Position numbers and translations under genes: made by a program
Source of the DNA: Thermoplasmata archaeon
GTDB taxonomy: Archaea > Thermoplasmatota > Thermoplasmata > Thermoplasmatales > Thermoplasmataceae
Length of the DNA stretch: 64,000 nt
Direction of reading: 5' to 3'
NCBI GenBank assembly: GCA_021794355.1
Contig: JAJYRA010000072.1
Coordinates: 1 to 64,000, forward strand
The notes under the pieces: generated by a model
What the model was told of the DNA's origin: nothing
Seen by the model: the letters and a program-made list of their open reading frames with translations, nothing else
Databases searched by the model: none
Shown: positions 53,238 to 61,313 of the stretch, one piece after another
How the letters are laid out: each line of letters opens with the position of its first letter
Numbering within the stretch: position 1 is the first letter of the stretch

Positions 53238-53761
53238 GAATTACAGTAAGCGGTCACATTGGCAGCGGGAAGACTACAGTTTCATTAATTTTATCAAAAC
53301 TCACATCTTTCAAGGTTTATTCAGGGGGATATTTCTTCAGGAAAATGTCAGAGGACATGGACATCTCACTGGAGGAGATGAACATAATGGCCGAGAAGGA
53401 CAGTAAACTTGACGTTACACTGAACAACCTCATAGAAGAATTTCTCAAGAACAACGACAATGTTATTGTGGAATCGAGGCTGGCGGGATGGATTGCCCAT
53501 TCTTCAAATATTCCTGCATTCAAGGTATTCCTTGACGCTTCCAGGGAGGTCAGGATAAACAGGGTCAGCATCAGGGAACATGATAAAGAAATAGCACAGA
53601 GGGTTGTGCTCAGGGAAGAATCAGAAAATTTCAGGTTCAGAGAATACTTCCAGTTCTTTATGGACGATAAAAGCATATATGATGTTGTTATGAATACAGA
53701 ACTAGGAAGTGCGGATGAAATTGCAAACGAAATCTACAAATTGGCCTTTTCCAATGCCTGA
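53234..53761 (+). CDS. cmk: Cytidylate kinase, archaeal type
   Basis: Phosphorylates CMP/dCMP. P-loop ITVSGHIGSGKTTVSLILSK; NNDNVIVESRLAGWIAH and RINRVSIREHDKEIA cover the nucleotide-binding and lid parts. 175 aa. Overlaps DUF106 by 4 nt and truB by 8 nt. Confidence 0.93.
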   Translation: MRITVSGHIGSGKTTVSLILSKLTSFKVYSGGYFFRKMSEDMDISLEEMNIMAEKDSKLDVTLNNLIEEFLKNNDNVIVESRLAGWIAHSSNIPAFKVFLDASREVRINRVSIREHDKEIAQRVVLREESENFRFREYFQFFMDDKSIYDVVMNTELGSADEIANEIYKLAFSNA

Positions 53762-54857
53762 AGAAGGCTGCTTTATATGTATTGACAAGCCAAAGGGCCC
53801 TACAAGTCACCAAATTGATTACTGGGTAAGGGAAATTACGGGAGTGGATAGAGTGGGGCACATAGGCACACTGGATCCTCAGGCCACAGGTCTTCTTGTT
53901 GTTGCCCTGGGGAAGTGTGTCAGGCTGGTGGATATAGCTCACGAATATCCGAAGGAATATATGGCAACCCTGAAATTACATGCAGATTCAGATGAAGAAT
54001 CCATAAGAAAAGCCTTTGATCACTTTCGCGGTGAGGTATATCAATTACCACCCTTGAAAAGCGCGGTTGCCAGAAAATTGAGAACCAGAACCATATATGA
54101 AACTGAAATACTTGAGATCAGAAACAGGGATGTACTTTTCAGGGTTAAATGCCAGTCTGGAACATATATCAGAACACTCTGTGTCGATATTGGATATTAT
54201 CTTGGAACAAAGGCAAATATGACCGATCTGAGACGTTTAAAAACAGGCCCATTCAATGAGAATATGTCCATAACTCTTCAGGACCTCAGTGACAGAATAG
54301 AAATGGCAAAGAAGGGAAACGATCATTCCTTAAAGTCTGTTATTTATCAGTCAAATTTTCTTCTTTCTGAATTCAGCAAAGTCGTTATCAAGGCATCTGC
54401 CATGAAGACCATAGCCCATGGGTCTGACCTTTTCCCTGGAGGCATAAAGGCAATTATAGGTCAGCCTCTTGCAGGCGAAAGGGTCGCGGTGATTTCTGAA
54501 TCCGGTTCCTTAGTTGGCACTGGAAAGATGATTTCATCATACAACCAGATCTCCGACACAAAGATAGTGGATCTGGACAGAGTTTTGATAGATCCTGAAC
54601 CATCTTCGTCAAGAAACAAAAGGATTGTTGAAAAATCTCCCGATATTCATCTTATGGATCAGGGTAATACGGGAAAAAATAAAGCCACTGCTTCAAGGGA
54701 GGGAAATAAACGGGATCAACGGCAGGGAAGACAATTTAACAGCAGCAGGAACGGACAGGGCAATTACCAGAGGTCGGGCGATGGTAAAAGGAAATACGAG
54801 GAAAGAAAACCGGACCAAAAATTCAGAAAGAAGGGTAGAAATGACAGAAGGAGATAA
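53754..54857 (+). CDS. cbf5: tRNA/rRNA pseudouridine synthase (TruB/Cbf5) with basic tail
   Basis: Catalytic subunit of H/ACA RNPs and tRNA U55 pseudouridine synthase. CIDKPKGPTSHQIDYWV and the catalytic Asp in HIGTLDPQATGLLVV are clear; the PUA domain is at about residues 205-285 (SKVVIKASAMKTIAHGSDL). The last 65-70 residues are a low-complexity basic tail rich in Lys, Arg, Asn, Gly and Gln. ATG 53754 (MPEEGCFICI) overlaps cmk by 8 nt; the track start at 53709 is inside cmk. Nop10 lies elsewhere in the window. Confidence 0.93.
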   Translation: MPEEGCFICIDKPKGPTSHQIDYWVREITGVDRVGHIGTLDPQATGLLVVALGKCVRLVDIAHEYPKEYMATLKLHADSDEESIRKAFDHFRGEVYQLPPLKSAVARKLRTRTIYETEILEIRNRDVLFRVKCQSGTYIRTLCVDIGYYLGTKANMTDLRRLKTGPFNENMSITLQDLSDRIEMAKKGNDHSLKSVIYQSNFLLSEFSKVVIKASAMKTIAHGSDLFPGGIKAIIGQPLAGERVAVISESGSLVGTGKMISSYNQISDTKIVDLDRVLIDPEPSSSRNKRIVEKSPDIHLMDQGNTGKNKATASREGNKRDQRQGRQFNSSRNGQGNYQRSGDGKRKYEERKPDQKFRKKGRNDRRR

Positions 54858-55629
54858 ATGGTATGGTTCAACCAGGAAGGGAAAAACTGAAACTTTTAAA
54901 CTGTTGAGATCAAATCCTGAAGAACTATTTGACCTGCTTTCCTCCGGAAGGAGAGATATGGAAAAAGAAGGTGTAAATGCCGAAATACCAGATCTCAGAC
55001 AGCTCATGCTTAAATATGCCAGGAGTAGGCTGAAACTTTCACTGGGAAAAGACTGGAACCTTGTGAAAATATTCAATGTTTACAATGCCATGGATGAAAT
55101 AATAAATCTTCTTTTTGAAAAATCCATGTCCTTGGGTTTAATCGCTGGAGAATCTCAGGATCCGGAAAAATTCTTTCAAAACCTGAGTCTAAATTCAAAT
55201 TCAGCCCTATCAGCCATAGGTAATCTTGGGGTTCAGATGCATGAAAAGCGGAGGGAGTTAGAAAGGTCATTAAATTCTATGGTAGGGGAAATATTTCCAA
55301 ACACCTCAAGAATACTGAATCCCATTCTATGTGCAGAGCTGCTGTCCCATTTCTCAACACTGGAGCGCCTTGTAAATACGCCATCATCATCAATTCAGAT
55401 GGCTGGTGCCGAAAAATCACTCTTTATAAGTAAAACCAGGCATATTAAGAATCCAAAGCACGGTTTTATTTTTAAATCACATCTGGTATCTGGAAGCCCT
55501 CCAGGCAGGAGGGGAAAGGTGGCTAGAAGACTGGCATCAAAGATTGCCCTGACACTTAAGGCCGATGGTTACGGAAGGATCATGAGTGAGGAAGAGATTG
55601 AATCAATCCTCAGCAAGATCACCCTATAG
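54841..55629 (+). CDS. nop5: Nop5-like box C/D RNP core protein, short form
   Basis: Scaffold of C/D guide RNPs for 2'-O-methylation. The NOP domain is complete: LNPILCAELLSHFSTLERLV, MAGAEKSLFISKTRH, PKHGFIFKSHLVSGSPPGRR and GKVARRLASKIALTLKADGY. The N-terminal fibrillarin-binding domain seems reduced to about 50 residues before the coiled coil, giving 262 aa against about 370 in many archaea. ATG 54841 overlaps cbf5 by 17 nt; the track start at 54625 lies in the cbf5 tail. No fibrillarin gene follows. Confidence 0.85.
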   Translation: MTEGDKWYGSTRKGKTETFKLLRSNPEELFDLLSSGRRDMEKEGVNAEIPDLRQLMLKYARSRLKLSLGKDWNLVKIFNVYNAMDEIINLLFEKSMSLGLIAGESQDPEKFFQNLSLNSNSALSAIGNLGVQMHEKRRELERSLNSMVGEIFPNTSRILNPILCAELLSHFSTLERLVNTPSSSIQMAGAEKSLFISKTRHIKNPKHGFIFKSHLVSGSPPGRRGKVARRLASKIALTLKADGYGRIMSEEEIESILSKITL

Positions 55630-55659
55630 CACCTGAGAAAAGGAAAAATCAATTAATTT

Positions 55660-57099
55660 TTAAAATTCTAGGGTTGTCTGTACGTCTTCCTTTTCCCCAT
55701 TTACCTTAATGGGATATTCTCCGGTAAGACATCCAAGGCACAACGATTTTTTCTGGAGTCCAATGCTCCTTATAAGTCCATCTATGGATAAATAGGCCAG
55801 GGAGTCAGCACCAACCTCTTTCGAAACTTCCTCATCGCTCCTGTTAAGGGCAACGAACTGATCCCTAGTTTTCATATCCACACCAAAATAGCAGGGAGCG
55901 ATTATCTTTGGGGATGCAATTCTTACGTGTATCTCCTTTGCCCCAAAGTTTCTCAGGAGCGTTACAATTCTTCTCATGGTGGTCCCTCTCACTATGCTAT
56001 CATCCACGAGCACAATTCTTTTACCCTGTACCACGGATTTGATTGGATTCAATTTAAGTTTTACTGCCGTATCTCTTTCCTTGTCACCGGGCATAATAAA
56101 GGTTCTTTCAGAATACCTGTTTTTGAATAAACCCTCACTGTACTCCATTTTTAGCTCCCTGGCGTAACTCAGTGCCTGAGTTCTTCCTGAATCAGGCACA
56201 GGGATCACAACATCGGCTTCCACAGGAGATTCCCTCGCAAGGTTCACACCAAGATTGTACCTTGAATTGTAAACTTCTATTCCATCAATAACACTGTCTG
56301 GTCTTGCAAAGTAAACATATTCAAACATACAATGGGAAATTCTATGGGCTCTCACCGTGAAAAGAGTGTTGACATCTCCATTATAAACTTCAAGAACCTC
56401 TCCGGGTTGTACATCTCTTATTACCTCTCCGCCCAGTACATCTATGGCTGAACTTTCAGAAGAAATTATGATATCATTACCAACCCTTCCCATTACTAAT
56501 GGTCTGAATCCCATGGGGTCTCTTATGGCATACATCCTGTCCTGAACCATCAGGACTGCAGAGTAAGAACCCTGAAGGGTTTCCATAGCCTGCCTAATTC
56601 CGGCCTTTATCCCTCTCTGCCTGATATATCGGGCAATAAGATTGAGCATTACCTCGGTATCAGTTTTCGTAATGAAAGGCACACCCTTTTCTTTCAGGTC
56701 ATCTCTAATACTTTCGTAGTTGGTTATTTCACCATTATGGCTTATGGCCATGTCACCCATGGCGGTATAAATAAGAAAGGGGCCGGCTCCCGTAATGTTC
56801 TTCATCCCTGCGGTTGAATATCTATTGTGCCCTATACCAATACTCCCTTTCGGAACGCTATCTTTCTCGATGAAAGGACGAAACCCTTCGTAAACAAGTC
56901 CATCCACCTTCAGGGCATTTATTTTGTTTCCATCAAATATTGCAACACCAGAGGCTTCCTGGCCCCTGTGCTGTAAAGTCCTTAAGGCAGTGTAAATCTT
57001 TAAAAAAACTGGTTCATTGCCGTATATCCCTATAACGGCACAGTTCTCACTTGGCTTTAGCCCATTTATAGGATCGTAATCTTGGAGCTGGGAATCCAC
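55660..57099 (-). CDS. purF: Amidophosphoribosyltransferase
   Basis: First committed step of purine synthesis: PRPP plus glutamine to phosphoribosylamine. The Ntn nucleophile is C20 (PSENCAVIGIYGNEP), so a 19-residue propeptide is removed. LQHRGQEASGVA, SHNGEITNYE and the PRPP loop RIVLVDDSIVRGTT are present. Cysteines in HCMFEYV, APCYFGVD and CLGC match the four [4Fe-4S] ligands of the Bacillus-type enzyme. GTG start at 57099, overlapping rpl37e by 53 nt out of frame. 479 aa. Confidence 0.94.
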   Translation of the reverse strand: MDSQLQDYDPINGLKPSENCAVIGIYGNEPVFLKIYTALRTLQHRGQEASGVAIFDGNKINALKVDGLVYEGFRPFIEKDSVPKGSIGIGHNRYSTAGMKNITGAGPFLIYTAMGDMAISHNGEITNYESIRDDLKEKGVPFITKTDTEVMLNLIARYIRQRGIKAGIRQAMETLQGSYSAVLMVQDRMYAIRDPMGFRPLVMGRVGNDIIISSESSAIDVLGGEVIRDVQPGEVLEVYNGDVNTLFTVRAHRISHCMFEYVYFARPDSVIDGIEVYNSRYNLGVNLARESPVEADVVIPVPDSGRTQALSYARELKMEYSEGLFKNRYSERTFIMPGDKERDTAVKLKLNPIKSVVQGKRIVLVDDSIVRGTTMRRIVTLLRNFGAKEIHVRIASPKIIAPCYFGVDMKTRDQFVALNRSDEEVSKEVGADSLAYLSIDGLIRSIGLQKKSLCLGCLTGEYPIKVNGEKEDVQTTLEF

Positions 57100-57211
57100 A
57101 GTGAGCGCACCTCTTCTCCCTTATATGGTAAGCATGATGACCACATCTTCTGCACCTTATATGAACCTTCTTATTGTTCATTTTTCCCATTACTGCTGTT
57201 CCATTACTCAT
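57047..57211 (-). CDS. rpl37e: Ribosomal protein L37e (eL37); not in ORF track
   Basis: 54 aa read directly: MSNGTAVMGKMNNKKVHIRC, then a zinc ribbon CRRCGHHAYHIREKRCAHCG and a basic end FPAPRLRSYKWAKAK. The TGA at 57047-57049 lies inside purF, so the two genes share 53 nt in different frames. It begins 2 nt after the Lsm gene. The lsm-rpl37e-purF order is common in archaea. Confidence 0.95.
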   Translation of the reverse strand: MSNGTAVMGKMNNKKVHIRCRRCGHHAYHIREKRCAHCGFPAPRLRSYKWAKAK

Positions 57212-57213
57212 AT

Positions 57214-57462
57214 TTAATCACCTGAAGAAGGAGATACAAAAATTACATTGTCTCCTCTGACAAGTATTCTGTTGTGCACTCCTTTTACTTCCCCATTTAT
57301 AATTTCATTGGCGTTTTTTAGTACGAGATTCATGTAAACATCGTAGCCCTCAAGGGTTCCAGAATATCCTCTTTTTCCCTTGACATCCACTAGCACATTT
57401 TTCTCAGTTGACGCCCTCAAGGCATCTAACGGTTTGATCCCGGTATTTGGATATGTTGGCAT
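57214..57462 (-). CDS. Sm-like archaeal protein (SmAP/Lsm)
   Basis: RNA-binding heptameric ring protein. KPLDALRASTEKNVLVDVKG and YDVYMNLVLKNANEI form Sm motif 1, NRILVRGDNVIFVSP Sm motif 2. ATG 57462 (MPTYPNTGIK) gives 82 aa; the track start at 57588 adds residues that include the promoter. TATA-like TTTTTTATATGG lies about 27-40 bp upstream. Heads the lsm-rpl37e-purF operon. Confidence 0.93.
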   Translation of the reverse strand: MPTYPNTGIKPLDALRASTEKNVLVDVKGKRGYSGTLEGYDVYMNLVLKNANEIINGEVKGVHNRILVRGDNVIFVSPSSGD

Positions 57463-57761
57463 ATTAATTGCTGTGTCATTGTAATACCATATAAAAAAAT
57501 ATCTTATTTTAGTATTCTCCAGTTCAATCTGCATTTTCAGATTTTGAATTATCTCTTGAAAGAGTAAATAAGCAATCTGGATGGTCAAGAGCCATAAAAT
57601 CTGAAGTATGCAGGATCATTTTAATTTTACAGCAGTTTCAAAACACTATCAAGTGGATGTACCAGTATCCTTAATTTAGGGCCTTACCCTTAGAAAAAAC
57701 CTATTGATTATACAAAAAATTACCCAAGCACAGTAAATTTAAAGAAAGATCGTTCTTAGAC

Positions 57762-58112
57762 TCAGAAATATTCCTTTATTTTGATGAGCTTCGCTTCAAA
57801 ATTTCCAAACATTGAATGTGCACCCTTTCCTATTCTCAATATTAGCCCATTTTTGTCCTCGACAGTTAGTGTAACCCCTGATCGGTCAAGATACGATGAT
57901 ATTCTATGTATGTACCTTAACCTTTTAAAAGTGTGGGGCACCATTTTTGAAATTTTCTTGGTAAGTTTTCTGTCATTCATAATTATGTCTACATTTCCTT
58001 CGCGGAATTTCATTTCAGAGAACGGTTTCTCATTAACACTTATACTCAAGCTTCCAGAATTTAAGATTCCGGAAAGTTCAGATTTAAGGGATTTATTGTT
58101 TTGGTTTTTCAT
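57762..58112 (-). CDS. Hypothetical protein, 116 aa
   Basis: No family recognised. Basic, soluble; two beta-rich parts (SLSISVNEKPF, VTLTVEDKNGLILRIGKG) joined by a helical stretch KKISKMVPHTFKRLRYIHRI. The last residues FGNFEAKLIKIKEYF resemble a small sterol-carrier-like fold, without firm support. Its ATG overlaps the end of the 58-aa gene by 20 nt, so the two are co-transcribed and probably coupled. Confidence 0.6.
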   Translation of the reverse strand: MKNQNNKSLKSELSGILNSGSLSISVNEKPFSEMKFREGNVDIIMNDRKLTKKISKMVPHTFKRLRYIHRISSYLDRSGVTLTVEDKNGLILRIGKGAHSMFGNFEAKLIKIKEYF

Positions 58113-58269
58113 GAACTGGCATCGCCGTCACATCCAGCTTACCATTTATAACCACACTTGCATTCATTCCAGGTAGCTTAATAGTCATGTCTGTGAAACT
58201 AAACTCCATCGAGCCCTTTGCCCCTTCCAATGCCTTTATGAAATTCTCCATTATTGACTCTTCTTCCAT
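58093..58269 (-). CDS. Hypothetical protein, 58 aa; not in ORF track
   Basis: Read directly: starts MEEESIMENFIKALEGAKGS, then MEFSFTDMTIKLPGMNASVV, ending PVHEKPKQ before TAA at 58093-58095. TATA-like ATTTAAATAAC lies about 20-30 bp upstream on the minus strand, suggesting leaderless initiation. It shares with the downstream gene a strand pattern ending in a conserved-looking NG turn. No family recognised. Confidence 0.55.
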   Translation of the reverse strand: MEEESIMENFIKALEGAKGSMEFSFTDMTIKLPGMNASVVINGKLDVTAMPVHEKPKQ

Positions 58270-58950
58270 AGTATAACATGGGTATTTTGTTATTTAAATT
58301 TTATTTAATATTGCGTTAATACTATTTAATGTATTTTATGAAATAAATTTTAATAATAATTATTTTCATATTTACATTGATCTGAGTTTCATAACAACAA
58401 CAAATTGCAAGAGGAAGAAAGGTCCAGGCCTGCGTCCATTGAATCAGGACAATGAACAGTTTCACTGTTGATAGCCTTTGAAATAATATTTTCTTATGAA
58501 TATTTTACGATTTTCTCATTACATTCCATCAATTCCCGGTTTCAATTCTCGTTTTGCTTCTGGCTCTGAATTCAGTCTTCCTCTCAAAGAATAAGGGGTT
58601 TAACCTATCCCAATGAAATTCGGATACTTGCGTCAGTCAACTTCGTTATAATTTTCATGTCTGTAACAAGTATTTTGTATACAATTGCTGATTGCCACAG
58701 GGCATTCCTGCAACATTTCAAACAGCCATAAAACTGGTTCTCATATCTCCCTTTTTATATTTAATGATGGAAAATTCCAGTGCTTTGTGTATCATGTTTG
58801 GGAAATAGTGGTTGGTGTGGTAGGGGTCAATTTCAGTTTGTATCCTTTCCACTCAAAAGGATATTTTGTGAATAAATACTTATATCTCATATAGTTATCC
58901 TGACACATAGTCCAGCAAGTTAATGCGTGTTGGATAACTGGGTGAATAAC
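58270..58950. other. Long intergenic region, mostly unassigned
   Basis: About 680 bp. The left edge is the promoter of the 58-aa gene. The right edge has AATACTTATATC (about 58876-58887), the likely rpl44e TATA box. Segment 58410-58440 includes GAGGAAGAAAGGTCC, reminiscent of the RNase P RNA core, but no matching 3' conserved region was found nearby. No convincing ORF (58685-58894 looks spurious). Confidence 0.35.
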
Positions 58951-59235
58951 TTGAAAATACCAAAAACAGTTAAAATGTACTGCAAATTCTGCAAGGAACA
59001 CACAAAGCACGAAGTCGAAAGGGTAAGAAAGAAAAAGGCAAGCGAATTAAATCTTGGTCAGAGGAGATTCAGAAGGGCCACATCCGGGTTCGGAGGTTTC
59101 CCAAGGCCTAAACCAGAGGGAAGGGAAAAACCAACAAAGAGAGTAAACCTGAGATATAGATGCACAAAGTGCAAGAAGGCAAGCACACCTCCGTCACAGA
59201 GGGCAAAAAAGCTGGAGATAATAGAGGTGAGGTAA
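58951..59235 (+). CDS. rpl44e: Ribosomal protein L44e (eL42)
   Basis: E-site large-subunit protein. KIPKTVKMYCKFCKEHTKHE with its CxxC, GFGGFPRPKPEGREKPTKRV and the second CxxC in RYRCTKCKKAS are diagnostic. The start is TTG 58951, set by GGGTGA (58940-58945) 5 nt upstream and by the family N-terminus; the track start at 58927 adds MLDNWVNN. 94 aa. First of a five-gene operon. Confidence 0.93.
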   Translation: MKIPKTVKMYCKFCKEHTKHEVERVRKKKASELNLGQRRFRRATSGFGGFPRPKPEGREKPTKRVNLRYRCTKCKKASTPPSQRAKKLEIIEVR

Positions 59236-59432
59236 TGACAGAGAAAATAATGAAAAAACTAAAGGGAAAGGGCAATAAATTCATAAAATTAAAGTGCCCT
59301 GAATGCGGAAATGAGCAGATTACATATACGAAAGGTTCAAGTCTTGTAACATGCAATATATGCGGATCTGAACTTGCAAAACCAACCGGCGGAACCATAA
59401 TGACCAACTGCGAAATTACGGAAGAATTCTGA
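59235..59432 (+). CDS. rps27e: Ribosomal protein S27e (eS27)
   Basis: 65-aa zinc-ribbon small-subunit protein: FIKLKCPECGNEQITYTKGS and CNICGSELAKPTGG. The ATG at 59235 overlaps the rpl44e TAA (TAATG) with GAGGT just upstream; the longer track ORF from 59160 lies within rpl44e. Confidence 0.94.
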   Translation: MTEKIMKKLKGKGNKFIKLKCPECGNEQITYTKGSSLVTCNICGSELAKPTGGTIMTNCEITEEF

Positions 59433-59437
59433 TAATA

Positions 59438-60214
59438 ATGGAAAGGATTAATGATGTTCCGGAAGTAGGCGATCTGGTAGTTGTTACGGTAACCAAGGTC
59501 GAAAAGTTCGGTGCTGAGGTAAAGCTGGACGAATACACAAATATAAATGGTTTCATCCATATCGCTGAAGTGGCTAATGGATGGGTTAGATACATACGAG
59601 ATCATCTCAGGGAAGGGCAGAAGACTGTATGCAAGGTTCTACAGGTTGACAGCAGAAGGAAGAGCGTTGATTTATCCTTAAAGAGAGTAAATGAACATCA
59701 GAAAAGGGAGAAAATATCTGAATGGAAAAATGATCAGAAGGCTGAAAAGTTAATGGAACTGGTATCATCCACTCTCAAAAAAACTCCAGAAGAGTGCATG
59801 AAGGATTTTGGAGACGAACTGGTGGAAAAATATGGAAGCCTGTATTCGGCCTTTGAAGAAGCTGCCACTGAAGAGGAGGATTTTTACAAAGGAACACGTG
59901 CAAAGTGGAGAGGTGCATTCGTAAAAATTGCAACCCAAAATGTTCAATCACCATTTGTAAAAATAGGGGGAACAATTGAAATGTACTCCCTTGAACCCAG
60001 GGGAATCGATAAAATTAAGGAGTGCCTGGACATAAAGGAGGTCCAGGATGCAACAATTCAATATGCAGGAGCTCCACGTTATCTCCTGAAGGTTAGGGAC
60101 AGGGAATATAAGAGTGCAGAAGATAAGCTAAAGAATATCATTCAAACAATTTCTGACAACTGCAAGAAAAATGGAGTGTCCTTTGAGTTTGCAAGGGATA
60201 GCAAAGAAAAATGA
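59438..60214 (+). CDS. eif2a: Translation initiation factor aIF2 alpha
   Basis: One of three subunits of aIF2, which delivers initiator tRNA. N-terminal S1 domain (PEVGDLVVVTVTKVEKFGAE, INGFIHIAEVANGWVRYIRD), helical middle, and C-terminal alpha/beta domain that binds the gamma subunit (IQYAGAPRYLLKVRDREYK). 258 aa. Five bases after rps27e; overlaps nop10 by 4 nt. Confidence 0.95.
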   Translation: MERINDVPEVGDLVVVTVTKVEKFGAEVKLDEYTNINGFIHIAEVANGWVRYIRDHLREGQKTVCKVLQVDSRRKSVDLSLKRVNEHQKREKISEWKNDQKAEKLMELVSSTLKKTPEECMKDFGDELVEKYGSLYSAFEEAATEEEDFYKGTRAKWRGAFVKIATQNVQSPFVKIGGTIEMYSLEPRGIDKIKECLDIKEVQDATIQYAGAPRYLLKVRDREYKSAEDKLKNIIQTISDNCKKNGVSFEFARDSKEK

Positions 60215-60384
60215 AAGGCATAATAAGAAAATGCACCAAATGTGGAACCTATACCCTTGAGAGCAACTGTCCTAAATGTGGAGACCCCACCAGATTAGCT
60301 GGGCCTATGAAATATTCTACAAATGACAGGTTTCAGAAGTTCAGACTGGAGGAGATGGAGGAGGAAGAAGATGGAGAAAATTAA
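60211..60384 (+). CDS. nop10: H/ACA RNP protein Nop10; not in ORF track
   Basis: 57 aa read directly: IIRKCTKCGTYTLESNCPKC forms the zinc ribbon, followed by RLAGPMKYSTNDRFQKFRLE that binds Cbf5. Acidic end EEMEEEEDGEN. Starts with an ATGA overlap on the aIF2-alpha stop and overlaps the PAC2 gene by 14 nt. Confidence 0.95.
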   Translation: MKGIIRKCTKCGTYTLESNCPKCGDPTRLAGPMKYSTNDRFQKFRLEEMEEEEDGEN

Positions 60385-61129
60385 GATAAAAAAAATGATG
60401 GATATCATCCCCGAGGGAAAAAGTGTACTTGTATGTGGACTCCCTGGTATTGGGAATGTTGGTAGAATTACGGTTGATTATATGGTGGACAAGTTGAAAA
60501 TGGAAAAGGTTCTTGAAATATATTCAACCCATTTTCCAGCTCAAGTTTTCGTTGACAGGGAGGGTAAGGCACATCTCAACAGGAACACACTATTTTATAA
60601 GAAGTTGAATAAGGGCAAATCTCTGTTCGTATTTACCGGAGATTTTCAGGGAAACACTCCAGAAGGACAGTATGATTTATCGTGGCAATTGCTGGAAATT
60701 GCAAGAGAAATGAATGTCAGTACCATATATACCCTAGGTGGATACGGAGTCGGTAAACTTGTGGATACACCCAGAATTCTTGGCGCTTTTACAAGTTTGG
60801 AAATGAAGGAAAACCTGATTAAAAACGGAGTCAAGTTCCCGGAGGGTGAACCAGGTGGAGGAATTGTGGGTTCTAATGGACTTATTGTTGGTTTAGCGTA
60901 CAAGTTTTTTCATCTGGAAGCCGCCTGCTTGATGGGAGAAACATCAGGTTATTTCCCCGATCCAAAGGCAGCTCTGGAGATTCTCAAGGCACTGTCCAAG
61001 ATCATAGGATTTAGGATATCTCTTGAGGAACTGGTGGAGAGATGCAAAAACCTTTCAGAATTGACAGAAAAGATGCAGAGCGAAATGGTGGATAAGGAAA
61101 AGAAGGAGGACCTTGGGTATTTTCAGTAA
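60371..61129 (+). CDS. PAC2-family proteasome assembly chaperone
   Basis: Archaeal relative of proteasome assembly chaperone 2 (PbaB-like). VLVCGLPGIGNVGRITVDYM, FVFTGDFQGNTPEGQYDLSW and TLGGYGVGKLVDTPRILG are conserved, with GGGIVGSNGLIVGLAYKFF later. ATG 60371 (MEKIKIKK) gives 252 aa; the track start at 60323 falls inside nop10. Last gene of the operon. Fits a host that also encodes tricorn-pathway aminopeptidases. Confidence 0.88.
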   Translation: MEKIKIKKMMDIIPEGKSVLVCGLPGIGNVGRITVDYMVDKLKMEKVLEIYSTHFPAQVFVDREGKAHLNRNTLFYKKLNKGKSLFVFTGDFQGNTPEGQYDLSWQLLEIAREMNVSTIYTLGGYGVGKLVDTPRILGAFTSLEMKENLIKNGVKFPEGEPGGGIVGSNGLIVGLAYKFFHLEAACLMGETSGYFPDPKAALEILKALSKIIGFRISLEELVERCKNLSELTEKMQSEMVDKEKKEDLGYFQ

Positions 61130-61313
61130 ACCATATAATCATTTTTTAGAAATTAGTCCATTCATTCTTTCAAATATCAACACTGAAATTCCAGGAGTGC
61201 AATTTTAGGTTGAAGCACTTCATGTCTGACACCCCTGGGACCAATAATGAAGCCAATTATTTGATGATCCAGCAAGGAATAAATTAATATGCCTTCTGGC
61301 TTATGGGAACCTA

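Noticed and set aside
58405-58560. RNase P RNA gene suggested by GAGGAAGAAAGGTCC
   Set aside because: Only a loose match to one conserved region; no partner region or long-range pairing could be found.
58685-58894. 69-aa ORF upstream of rpl44e
   Set aside because: Overlaps the likely rpl44e promoter, has no family features and no translation signals.
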